DNA from: an uncultured Lachnospiraceae bacterium
GTDB taxonomy: Bacteria; Bacillota; Clostridia; Lachnospirales; Lachnospiraceae
NCBI GenBank assembly: GCA_949287925.1
Contig: CASEIR010000070.1
Location: 1 to 58,337, forward strand
Length of the DNA: 58,337 bases
Direction of reading: 5' to 3'
The position numbers were made by a program, and so were the translations under genes. Numbering within the stretch: position 1 is the first letter of the stretch; each line of letters opens with the position of its first letter. The notes under the pieces were generated by a model, which saw nothing but the letters and a program-made list of their open reading frames with translations, ran no database searches and had not been told where the DNA came from. Shown here in pieces: positions 14,985 to 22,290 of the stretch.

Positions 14985-16808
14985 ATGGCAAGAAGAGGTA
15001 TGGGGCACGGGGGCCCGCATATGCCAGGAGAAAAGGCAAAAGATTTTAAAGGGACGATGCGGAAGCTGATGGCTTATATGGCAGATTACAAAGTGGCGCT
15101 GTTGTTCGTTGTGATTTTTGCTATCGGAAGTACGGTTTTTAATATCGTGGGGCCTAAGATTCTTGGAAAGGCAACAACGGAGATTTTTAATGGATTGGTC
15201 GGAAAGGTATCCGGCCAGGGCGGAATCGATTTTGAGAAAATCGGACAGATATTGGTCTTTTTGCTGGGTCTTTATTTATGCAGCGCGGCATTTTCTTTTG
15301 TGCAGGGGTATTTGATGACCGGAATCTCCCAGAAGATGACTTACCGGATGCGGAAAGAAATCTCCGAGAAAATCAACCGGATGCCCATGGGATATTTTGA
15401 TAAGATGACTCACGGAGAGGTACTGTCCCGGATTACCAACGATGTGGATACATTAAGCCAGAGCTTGAATCAGAGCGCCACTCAGGTCATTACTTCTGTG
15501 ACAACAATCATTGGTGTGCTGATCATGATGCTCAGCATCAGCCCGCTGATGACGGTGATTGCTCTTCTGATTCTTCCGGTAGCCATGACATTGATCTCTT
15601 TTATCGTAAAACATTCCCAGAAATACTTTAAGTATCAGCAGGAATATCTGGGACATGTAAACAGCCAGGTGGAAGAAGTCTATGGAGGCCATAACATTGT
15701 CAAAGCGTTCAACAAGGAAGAAGATGTGATAGAAACCTTTGAACGGGACAATGATATTTTGTACCGGTCTGCATGGAAATCCCAGTTTCTGTCTGGCATG
15801 ATGATGCCGGTGATGCAGTTCGTGGGAAATCTAGGATATGTGGGCGTGGTAATTCTGGGCGGATATCTGGCCATGAAACAGACAATTGAAGTGGGAGATA
15901 TCCAGTCCTTTATCCAGTATGTGCGGAACTTTACCACTCCCATCCAGCAGGTGGCGCAGGTGGCCAATATGCTGCAGTCTACGGCAGCGGCGTCGGAACG
16001 TGTGTTTGAATTTCTGGAGGAAGAAGAGGAGGATCAGACGGCAGAGCATCCGGTTTCCGTGGAAGGACTGGAAGGACGGGTGGAATTTTCCCATGTCCGG
16101 TTTGGTTATCTGCCGGATCATACCATCATCCATGACTTCAACGCAAAGGTAGAGCCGGGACAGAAGATTGCCATCGTAGGCCCCACTGGCGCGGGCAAAA
16201 CGACCATGATAAAATTGCTGATGAGATTCTATGATGTTACGGATGGATCGATCAAAGTAGACGGTCATGATATTCGGGACTTTAACCGTAGTGAACTGCG
16301 GCAGATGTTCGGTATGGTGCTGCAGGACACATGGCTGTTCAAGGGAAGTATTGAAGATAATATTCGTTATGGAAAGCTGGACGCCACCCATGAGGAAGTG
16401 GTGGCTGCCGCGAAAGCGGCTCATGTACACCGATTTGTTCAGACTCTTCCGGGAGGTTATGACATGGAATTGAATGAGGAGGCCAGTAACGTATCCCAGG
16501 GTCAGAAACAGCTGTTGACGATTGCAAGGGCTATTCTGGCAGATCCAAAAATTCTGATTCTGGATGAGGCCACCAGTTCGGTAGATACCCGTACGGAGGT
16601 CCGGATCCAGAAAGCCATGGATAACCTGATGCGGGGACGAACCAGCTTTATCATCGCGCACCGGTTGTCTACCATCCGGGACGCAGACCTGATCCTGGTT
16701 ATGAAAGACGGGGATATCGTAGAGCAGGGTAATCATGAAGAATTGCTGAGACAGGACGGCTTTTATGCAGAACTGTATAATTCGCAGTTTGAGCGGAGCG
16801 CCTCATAG
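14985..16808 (+). CDS. Multidrug-type ABC exporter half, catalytic-site subunit
   Basis: This 607-residue partner of the preceding gene has a glycine/histidine-rich N-terminal tail, six membrane helices and an ATPase domain. Walker A is GPTGAGKTT (about 399), Walker B is ILILDEA with the catalytic Glu intact, and the switch His is present in IIAHRLST. Its own signature loop is altered to NVSQGQKQ, so the composite site using this loop is the weak one. The pattern matches heterodimeric exporters such as BmrCD and TM287/288. A drug, peptide or lipid substrate cannot be specified. GGAGGTGGGCTAAG precedes the ATG and overlaps the upstream stop. Confidence 0.94.
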   Translation: MARRGMGHGGPHMPGEKAKDFKGTMRKLMAYMADYKVALLFVVIFAIGSTVFNIVGPKILGKATTEIFNGLVGKVSGQGGIDFEKIGQILVFLLGLYLCSAAFSFVQGYLMTGISQKMTYRMRKEISEKINRMPMGYFDKMTHGEVLSRITNDVDTLSQSLNQSATQVITSVTTIIGVLIMMLSISPLMTVIALLILPVAMTLISFIVKHSQKYFKYQQEYLGHVNSQVEEVYGGHNIVKAFNKEEDVIETFERDNDILYRSAWKSQFLSGMMMPVMQFVGNLGYVGVVILGGYLAMKQTIEVGDIQSFIQYVRNFTTPIQQVAQVANMLQSTAAASERVFEFLEEEEEDQTAEHPVSVEGLEGRVEFSHVRFGYLPDHTIIHDFNAKVEPGQKIAIVGPTGAGKTTMIKLLMRFYDVTDGSIKVDGHDIRDFNRSELRQMFGMVLQDTWLFKGSIEDNIRYGKLDATHEEVVAAAKAAHVHRFVQTLPGGYDMELNEEASNVSQGQKQLLTIARAILADPKILILDEATSSVDTRTEVRIQKAMDNLMRGRTSFIIAHRLSTIRDADLILVMKDGDIVEQGNHEELLRQDGFYAELYNSQFERSAS

Positions 16809-16822
16809 AACGGAGGATGAAA

Positions 16823-17431
16823 ATGGAACGTCTGGAGCGTATATTTCAATTTATACAGGAGATTGATAAAGAAAAATTTATCGGCCGTCAGACCTATCTG
16901 TCTGACGGTATCCGAAAAGAAAATGATGCGGAACACGCCTGGCATCTGGCGGTCATGACGATCCTGCTTGCAGGATATGCAAACGAGCCTATCGACGTGC
17001 TGAAAACAGTGACTATGCTGCTGATCCACGATATCGTGGAGATCGATGCGGGGGATACTTATGCCTATGACGAGGATGCAAAGAGAACCCAGAGCGAACG
17101 GGAAGAGAGAGCAGCCGAAAGGATATTCGGGCTGCTGCCGGAGGAAGACGGAAGAGCGCTCTATGATCTCTGGAGAGAATTCGAGGATCAGAAGACCCCG
17201 GAGGCGAGATTTGCCCGAACCATGGATAATCTGCAGCCTATGATGTTGAACCATGCAACAGATGGAAAGGCCTGGACGGAACATCAGGTGTCCCTGGATC
17301 AGATCCTGAAGCGGAACGTCAATACCGGGAAAGGCTCGGAGGTTCTGTGGGATTATGCCAGAGAGCATTTTCTACGGCCGAATCTTGAGAAGGGCCGGAT
17401 CCTGCCATCCAGTGGCAGACAGAAGAATTAG
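16823..17431 (+). CDS. HD-domain hydrolase, YfbR/HDDC2-like 5'-deoxynucleotidase
   Basis: This 202-residue protein has the metal-binding HD signature of the YfbR/HDDC2 group: DAEHAWHLAVM with the first His, then LLIHDIVEIDAGDTYA with the His-Asp pair and a following acidic motif. Relatives dephosphorylate deoxyribonucleoside 5'-monophosphates. I chose ATG 16823, six bases after GGAGG; ATG 16817 abuts that sequence. It follows the ABC exporter by 14 bases, so it may be the last gene of that operon. It overlaps the convergent amidotransferase gene by four bases. Confidence 0.85.
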   Translation: MERLERIFQFIQEIDKEKFIGRQTYLSDGIRKENDAEHAWHLAVMTILLAGYANEPIDVLKTVTMLLIHDIVEIDAGDTYAYDEDAKRTQSEREERAAERIFGLLPEEDGRALYDLWREFEDQKTPEARFARTMDNLQPMMLNHATDGKAWTEHQVSLDQILKRNVNTGKGSEVLWDYAREHFLRPNLEKGRILPSSGRQKN

Positions 17432-18138
17432 GGGACAATTCCGGCAGAAGCGTTTACCAGGCCGGTGAACAGTTTTTTCATAGAAGGCTGTGAATGATAC
17501 AGACATTCCGGATGCCATTGGACACCAATGGCGAAGGGATGTCTGTTTTGTTCTATAGCTTCTATGACGCCGTCGGACGCCTGTGCTGTTACCCTTAAAT
17601 TCCGCCCGGGACGATCGATACACTGGTGGTGAAAACTGTTGACATAGGCGGTGTCTCCTAGAATATCTGATAGCATGCTATGCTTTTGGAGCGTAATTGT
17701 ATGGCTGGGATCTGAGCGCAGGAGGGAGGGCTGCATATGAGACAGGGAGGACAAGGGACGAAGAGATAGATCCTGGAACAGAGAGCCTCCCAGAGCCACA
17801 TTCATGACCTGCATACCGCGGCAGATGGCCAGGATGGGCTTTTGGGATTCCAGCGCCTGGGTCATCAGGTCCAGGTGGAAGCGGTCCATGGCCAGATCGG
17901 TGGTGCCCCGGGAGGTCAGAGGTTCCTGGCCAAACAGCAAGGGCGTGATATCGCCGCCGCCGCAGAAAAGGAAACCGTCGCAAAGTTTTAGGTAAGTGTC
18001 GGAGGAGATCTGGTCTGGCAGCAGAGGCAGCAGGAGAGGAAGACCTCCGGAATCCGTGACGGCGTTAAGATAAGTCTGAGTGACGAATTGCTGTTTTCCG
18101 TCCTGCTGGCAGACAGGAAGACCGATGACTGGGCGCAT
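17428..18138 (-). CDS. Class I glutamine amidotransferase-like hydrolase (peptidase C26, gamma-glutamyl-GABA hydrolase family)
   Basis: This 236-residue protein has the C26 nucleophile elbow ILAICRGMQ (Cys106), the GGGDITP loop near residue 61 and the His-Glu pair in GVQWHPE near the C-terminus. The family cleaves gamma-glutamyl amides, as PuuD does in putrescine breakdown; no other puu genes are present, so the substrate is open. The start is ATG 18138, preceded by AAAGGAG; an in-frame ATG six codons upstream contains that sequence. It is divergent from a dipeptidase gene across 67 bases. Confidence 0.9.
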   Translation of the reverse strand: MRPVIGLPVCQQDGKQQFVTQTYLNAVTDSGGLPLLLPLLPDQISSDTYLKLCDGFLFCGGGDITPLLFGQEPLTSRGTTDLAMDRFHLDLMTQALESQKPILAICRGMQVMNVALGGSLFQDLSLRPLSSLSHMQPSLLRSDPSHTITLQKHSMLSDILGDTAYVNSFHHQCIDRPGRNLRVTAQASDGVIEAIEQNRHPFAIGVQWHPECLYHSQPSMKKLFTGLVNASAGIVP

Positions 18139-18205
18139 AAAGGTTCTCCTTTTCAAATAAAATGCTAAAGGTGTATACTGATTTTATGAAATGAGGTGGA
18201 ATATT

Positions 18206-19174
18206 ATGAAATTAATCGATCTGCATTGTGATACAATCTGGAGGCTTCTGGATCTGGACCGGACTGGCGATCTGATGGAAAACAGATGCAGCGTTTCCAT
18301 TCCGGACATGAAAAAGGCGGGAACGAAAGCTCAGTTTTTTGCCTGTTTTACTTATATAGAAGATTTTAAAGAACGGGGAGGCTACGATGAGGCCTATGCG
18401 CATGTCCTTGAAATGGCAGACTACCTGCTTGGCCAGACGGAACAGTATGAAGAAAGCATCGGATTTAGCAGAAGTTTCGAAGACATGGAACGGATGACTG
18501 CCAAGAATCGGATAGGCGCGTTCCTTGCGGTGGAAGAAGGAGGAGTCTTGAATGGAGATATCAGCCGTCTGGATGAATTGTATGAGAAGGGGTTCCGTCT
18601 GATGACGCTTATGTGGAATTATGAGAACAGCATAGGATATCCCAACAGCCGGGACACTTCTGTGATGTGGCAGGGTCTGAAATCTTTTGGAGTGGAAGTT
18701 GTCCATCGAATGAACGAGCTGGGGATGATTGTGGACATCTCCCATGCATCTGACGGAGTGGTACGAGATGTGTTGGAACATTCTGCACTTCCGGTGATTG
18801 CTTCTCATTCCAATTGCAGGGAAGTCTGTGATCACCCAAGAAACCTTCCGGACGAGCTGATCCGCCAGATTGCCAATGGAGGGGGGATTGCAGGTGTGAA
18901 TTTTTACGGGCCGTTTCTGGGAAGTCCATCAGCCTCCCGGGTTGACGAGATGGCGGCGCATATTCTGCATATGATTCAGGTGGGCGGCAGTGAATTTCCG
19001 GCTATTGGAACAGATTTTGACGGATTTGACGGGATGGAGATTATGGAGATTCCAGATGTATCAAAGATGGAGCGGCTGTGGGATGCATTGAAAAAATGGG
19101 GTGTCACAGAACGACAGCTGGATAAGATCTGGGGGAAGAACGCAGAACGGGTTCTGCGGCAGATACTGAAGTGA
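18206..19174 (+). CDS. Membrane dipeptidase (renal dipeptidase family M19)
   Basis: This 322-residue amidohydrolase-fold zinc dipeptidase opens with LIDLHCDTIW, holding the first metal His and Asp. It continues with AVEEGG (bridging Glu), a His in VDISHASD and another in IASHSNCR, and ends with the GTDFDGFDG segment typical of M19. It would split dipeptides, often including D-amino acid forms, in the cytosol; there is no signal peptide despite the family name. The start ATG follows GAGGTGG; an in-frame ATG five codons earlier is less well placed. A palindromic repeat follows the stop. Confidence 0.93.
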   Translation: MKLIDLHCDTIWRLLDLDRTGDLMENRCSVSIPDMKKAGTKAQFFACFTYIEDFKERGGYDEAYAHVLEMADYLLGQTEQYEESIGFSRSFEDMERMTAKNRIGAFLAVEEGGVLNGDISRLDELYEKGFRLMTLMWNYENSIGYPNSRDTSVMWQGLKSFGVEVVHRMNELGMIVDISHASDGVVRDVLEHSALPVIASHSNCREVCDHPRNLPDELIRQIANGGGIAGVNFYGPFLGSPSASRVDEMAAHILHMIQVGGSEFPAIGTDFDGFDGMEIMEIPDVSKMERLWDALKKWGVTERQLDKIWGKNAERVLRQILK

Positions 19175-19180
19175 GACCAA

Positions 19181-19222
19181 ATTGGGGACGGGGAATTTTT
19201 AAAAAAATTCCCCGTCCCCAAT
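19181..19222 (+). repeat. GGGGACG palindrome, copy 4
   Basis: ATTGGGGACGGGGAATTTTT (19181-19200) is followed by its complement ending at 19222, with an A-rich centre. It lies between the convergent dipeptidase and argG genes, seven bases after one stop and five before the other. Confidence 0.92.
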
Positions 19223-19226
19223 GAAA

Positions 19227-20447
19227 TTATTTTCCTTTTACTTCCTGCATTTTCATTGCGCGGACTTTTAATGGCAGTCCGAACAGATTAATGAATCCGT
19301 CTGCGTCGTGATGATCGTACAGGTCGCCGGTGGTAAAGCTTGCCAGGGATTCGCTGTAAAGTGAATATGGTGAGGTGGTTCCGGCTTTGATGATGTTGCC
19401 TTTGTAAAGCTTGAATTTTACTTCTCCGGTTACATACTCCTGTGTGCTTTCGATGAATGCCTGGATGGCCTCGCGAAGCGGTGTGAACCATTTTCCTTCG
19501 TATACGACCTGGGAGAGTTTATTGCCCATCTCTTCTTTTACTTCGTAGGTGGCGCGGTCCAGGATTAGTTCTTCTAACTGCTGGTGTGCCTCATACAGAA
19601 TGGTTCCGCCTGGTGTCTCGTATACGCCGCGGGATTTCATGCCTACGACACGGTTTTCTACGATATCGCAGATGCCGATGCCGTGTTTGCCGCCCAGTTT
19701 GTTCAGTTCGCGAATAATATCGGAGACTTTCATTTCTTTGCCGTTGATGCTTTTTGGAACACCCTTTTCAAAAGTCATAGTTACATATTCGCCTTCATCC
19801 GGTGCGTTTTCCGGTGTTACGCCAAGCACCAGAAGATCATCGTAATTTGGTTCGTTTGACGGATCTTCCAGTTCCAGTCCTTCGTGGCTGATATGCCACA
19901 GGTTCCGGTCACGGCTGTAGCTGTGGCTGGCGTCAAATGGGAGATCGATGCCATGGGCCTTGCAGTATGCGATCTCGTCTTCCCGGGAGTTCATGGTCCA
20001 TACGTCGGTCATACGCCATGGAGCGATGATCTTAAGGTCTGGAGCAAGAGCACGAATTCCCAGTTCGAAACGAATCTGGTCGTTTCCTTTGCCGGTTGCG
20101 CCGTGGCAGATGGCAGATGCGCCTTCTTTTCTGGCAATCTCTACCAGACGTTTTGCGATTGCCGGACGGGCCATGGAAGTTCCCAACAGATATTTATTCT
20201 CGTAAATAGCGTGGGCCTGTACGCAGGGAACAATATAATTATCGCAGAAATCATCCACGATATCTTCGATATATAATTTGGAGGCTCCAGACATTTTCGC
20301 TCTTTCGTCCAGACCATCCAGTTCTTCTCCCTGGCCGCAGTCTACACAGCAGCAGATGACTTCATAATCAAAGGTTTCCTTCAGCCATGGAATGATTGCT
20401 GTAGTGTCCAGACCGCCGGAATAAGCTAATACAACTTTCTCTTTCAT
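19227..20447 (-). CDS. argG: Argininosuccinate synthase
   Basis: This 406-residue enzyme joins citrulline and aspartate with ATP, the penultimate step of arginine synthesis. The N-terminal ATP loop AYSGGLDT (8-15), [13 protein letters not shown] near residue 115 and the [14 protein letters not shown] region show the standard fold, and the length is normal. The start is the ATG with AGGAGG eight bases upstream. argH is not adjacent; the other arginine genes lie 3.4 kb away on the opposite strand. The promoter region contains ArgR-like boxes, so repression by arginine is likely. Confidence 0.97.
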   Translation of the reverse strand: MKEKVVLAYSGGLDTTAIIPWLKETFDYEVICCCVDCGQGEELDGLDERAKMSGASKLYIEDIVDDFCDNYIVPCVQAHAIYENKYLLGTSMARPAIAKRLVEIARKEGASAICHGATGKGNDQIRFELGIRALAPDLKIIAPWRMTDVWTMNSREDEIAYCKAHGIDLPFDASHSYSRDRNLWHISHEGLELEDPSNEPNYDDLLVLGVTPENAPDEGEYVTMTFEKGVPKSINGKEMKVSDIIRELNKLGGKHGIGICDIVENRVVGMKSRGVYETPGGTILYEAHQQLEELILDRATYEVKEEMGNKLSQVVYEGKWFTPLREAIQAFIESTQEYVTGEVKFKLYKGNIIKAGTTSPYSLYSESLASFTTGDLYDHHDADGFINLFGLPLKVRAMKMQEVKGK

Positions 20448-20509
20448 TTGTAAATCCTCCTGTTTTATTCATATATTGGTAAAATGTCTGATTCTTAACC
20501 GCAAGGAAT

Positions 20510-20538
20510 ACTATACACTATATTTAATATTTATGCAA
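20510..20538 (-). promoter_or_regulatory. argG promoter with overlapping ArgR-like box
   Basis: On the reverse strand TTGCAT (20533-20538) and TATAGT (20510-20515) are spaced by exactly 17 bases. The -35 is part of TGCATAAATATTAA, one base short of the general ARG box form TGNAT-N4-ATNCA. Confidence 0.7.
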
Positions 20539-20565
20539 GATAAAAATACAAAAACTTTAGAAATA

Positions 20566-20618
20566 TACATAATATGCAAAAATAATGCATGAACCGGATG
20601 GAATATGCATGATATGCA
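20566..20618. promoter_or_regulatory. Upstream ArgR-like boxes between argG and the ECF S-component gene
   Basis: TACATAATATGCA (20566-20578) and the perfect palindrome TGCATGATATGCA (20606-20618) resemble the half-sites seen at the argC promoter (TGCATAATATACA). They lie 28 to 80 bases upstream of the argG -35, where an ArgR hexamer could loop or spread. The assignment is by resemblance only. Confidence 0.45.
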
Positions 20619-20653
20619 GTTCGTGTGTATAAAACATGTAACAGAAAATTGAT

Positions 20654-20681
20654 TTGCAAAAAACAGACCTTCCTTTATAAT
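20654..20681 (+). promoter_or_regulatory. Promoter of the ECF S-component/kinase pair
   Basis: TTGCAA (20654-20659) and a perfect TATAAT (20676-20681) are spaced by 16 bases, about 40 bases upstream of the start codon. Confidence 0.6.
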
Positions 20682-20722
20682 GGAAATGCACGGACATTAT
20701 AAAGAAAACGAGAGGTATGAAA

Positions 20723-21262
20723 ATGAGACGAAATAATCAATATGTTTACAAATGGGTTCTGTCAGCATTGTTCCTGGCTATCGGCCTGGTGCTGCCGTTT
20801 TTTACGATGCAGATGCAGACGTTCGGCAATATGCTTCTTCCCATGCATCTTCCGGTGATGCTGTGCGGTTTCCTGTGCGGCTGGCCTTATGGATTGTGTG
20901 TGGGACTGATTCTTCCTATTATGCGGGGGATGATATTCGGTATGCCGATGCTGCTTCCTACCGGGGGTGCCATGGCGGCGGAGCTTGCGGTTTACGGTTT
21001 TCTGACTGGTTTTTTATATGAAAGGACAAAGAAAAATCTTGCAGGAATCTATCTGTCGTTGATCGCGGCCATGATCGGAGGCCGGATCGTATGGGGAATT
21101 GTGTCCATGTTGATCTACCAGGGGCTTGGAGATGCGTTTACCTGGAAGATCTTCGTGGTGCAGGGCTTTGTGAACGCGGTTCCGGGGATCATTATTCAGC
21201 TGATCCTGATTCCTGTAATCGTAAATCGGCTGAACGCCGGGAGACATCATTTATGGAATTAA
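20723..21262 (+). CDS. ECF transporter S component, substrate unknown
   Basis: This 179-residue, five- to six-helix protein has the features of an ECF S subunit. The segment LPMHLPVMLCGFLCGWPYG and the following glycine-rich helices resemble vitamin-type S components, and a cytoplasmic YERTKK loop sits mid-protein. No energising module is present here. Its last 10 bases overlap a P-loop kinase gene, so import may be coupled to phosphorylation of the cargo, for example a nucleoside- or vitamin-like alcohol. The start is ambiguous between ATG 20717 and 20723; the latter has better spacing from GAGAGG. It is divergent from argG, but nothing links it to arginine. Confidence 0.8.
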   Translation: MRRNNQYVYKWVLSALFLAIGLVLPFFTMQMQTFGNMLLPMHLPVMLCGFLCGWPYGLCVGLILPIMRGMIFGMPMLLPTGGAMAAELAVYGFLTGFLYERTKKNLAGIYLSLIAAMIGGRIVWGIVSMLIYQGLGDAFTWKIFVVQGFVNAVPGIIIQLILIPVIVNRLNAGRHHLWN

Positions 21263-21843
21263 AAGAATCCTGCCGCCGCCGGTTTGCCCCGGCGGAAACC
21301 AAGATAAAAAAACTGCTTGAAGATCTATCTGACGAAGCGCTGCTGGTGGGAATCGACGGCCGGTGCGGCAGCGGCAAGACTACGCTTGGCTATTATCTTC
21401 AGGAGCAGTTGGGCGGAAATTTATTTCATATGGATGATTTTTTTCTGCAGGATAACCAGCGGACGCCAGAACGGCTGCAGGAACCGGGAGGCAATGTGGA
21501 TTACGAGCGGTTCCGGGCGGAGGTCCTGGAGCCGGTCCAAAGAGGGGAGCCGGTGACCTACCGCCGGTTTTCCTGCCGGGAACGCCGGATTGTGTCGGAG
21601 GAAACCATCCCCTGGCGGCGGCTGAATATCATAGAAGGATCTTACAGCCTGCATCCGTATTTCCAGGATCCATACAAGCTGAAGATCTTTACGGATATCG
21701 GCAGAGAAGACCAGATCCGGAATATCCGGATCCGGAACGGAGAAGAGCGGCTGATAGATTTCGTGGAACGCTGGATTCCTATGGAAGAGAATTATTTTCA
21801 TGAATACGGCATAGAATCGGGATGTCTGAAGATTCCATGGTAG
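21253..21843 (+). CDS. Uridine kinase-like P-loop kinase
   Basis: This 196-residue protein has the P-loop GIDGRCGSGKTT near residues 32-43, then FHMDDFFLQ with the acidic catalytic/substrate residues, and IIEGSYSLHP, a pattern shared by uridine kinase and pantothenate kinase-type enzymes. Members annotated as uridine kinase include many of unknown substrate. The ATG at 21253 lies within the end of the upstream S-component gene (10-base overlap), implying coupled translation. The simplest reading is a kinase that traps the imported substrate. A strong terminator ends the unit. Confidence 0.8.
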   Translation: MELKESCRRRFAPAETKIKKLLEDLSDEALLVGIDGRCGSGKTTLGYYLQEQLGGNLFHMDDFFLQDNQRTPERLQEPGGNVDYERFRAEVLEPVQRGEPVTYRRFSCRERRIVSEETIPWRRLNIIEGSYSLHPYFQDPYKLKIFTDIGREDQIRNIRIRNGEERLIDFVERWIPMEENYFHEYGIESGCLKIPW

Positions 21844-21847
21844 TTTG

Positions 21848-21876
21848 AAGCGGTGAGAAAGATTTCACCGCTTTTT
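21848..21876 (+). terminator. Intrinsic terminator after the kinase gene
   Basis: AAGCGGTGA pairs with TCACCGCTT (21848-21856 and 21865-21873) around an eight-base loop, followed by a T run. It begins five bases after the stop codon. Confidence 0.92.
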
Positions 21877-21879
21877 CTA

Positions 21880-21936
21880 TTGACATTTTACCGAAACTTG
21901 ATATTATATAGATAACCGATATATCGATAATCTATA
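21880..21936 (+). promoter_or_regulatory. padR promoter and large operator palindrome
   Basis: TTGACA (21880-21885) and TATTAT (21902-21907) or ATTATA one base later form a promoter. From 21907 to 21936 runs a 30-base near-palindrome centred on CGATATATCG, with arms TATAGAT and ATCTATA. It covers the transcription start region, as expected for PadR autorepression. Confidence 0.7.
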
Positions 21937-21954
21937 TAAAAGAGGAGTGATAAC

Positions 21955-22290
21955 ATGAAAGTGGAGAAGAGTCTGATTTCCGGAAGTACTTCTATGCTTA
22001 TACTGAGGCTGTTAGAAGATAAAGATATGTATGGCTATGAAATGATCGAAACACTCCGGGAAAAATCCAGGAATGTGTTCGAGCTGAAGGCCGGTACTCT
22101 GTATCCGCTGCTTCACGGAATGGAGAATAAGGGCTATCTGGAATCCTATGAACAGGAAGAAGGTGGAAAAGTCCGGAAGTACTATAAACTGACGAAGGAA
22201 GGGCGTAAAGCCCTTCGCGAAAAACATCAGGAGTGGCTGGTGTATAAAGAGGCGGTAGAAGGGGTGTTCCAGATGGGAGGTGCGGTATGA
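21955..22290 (+). CDS. PadR-family transcriptional regulator
   Basis: This 111-residue protein is a minimal PadR winged helix. It reads STSMLILRLLEDKDMYGYEMIETL, then the recognition region ELKAGTLYPLLHGMENKGYLES and the wing GGKVRKYYKLTKEGR, with a short C-terminal dimerising helix. PadR proteins are usually ligand-responsive repressors of the next gene. GAGGAGTGATAAC precedes the ATG. The gene overlaps the following SEDS gene by four bases (ATGA), so the two are translationally coupled. A large palindrome covers its promoter. Confidence 0.94.
   Translation: MKVEKSLISGSTSMLILRLLEDKDMYGYEMIETLREKSRNVFELKAGTLYPLLHGMENKGYLESYEQEEGGKVRKYYKLTKEGRKALREKHQEWLVYKEAVEGVFQMGGAV

Noticed and set aside
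15831-16736. A 301-codon reverse frame opposite the second ABC exporter gene
   Set aside because: It is an antisense shadow of a well supported gene with no recognisable domain. The same applies to long reverse frames at 14108-14887, 26519-27418 and 55199-56176.
20448-20716. Riboswitch upstream of the second ECF S component
   Set aside because: I could not fold a known vitamin or nucleobase riboswitch here. The conserved-looking elements are better explained as ArgR boxes and promoters.
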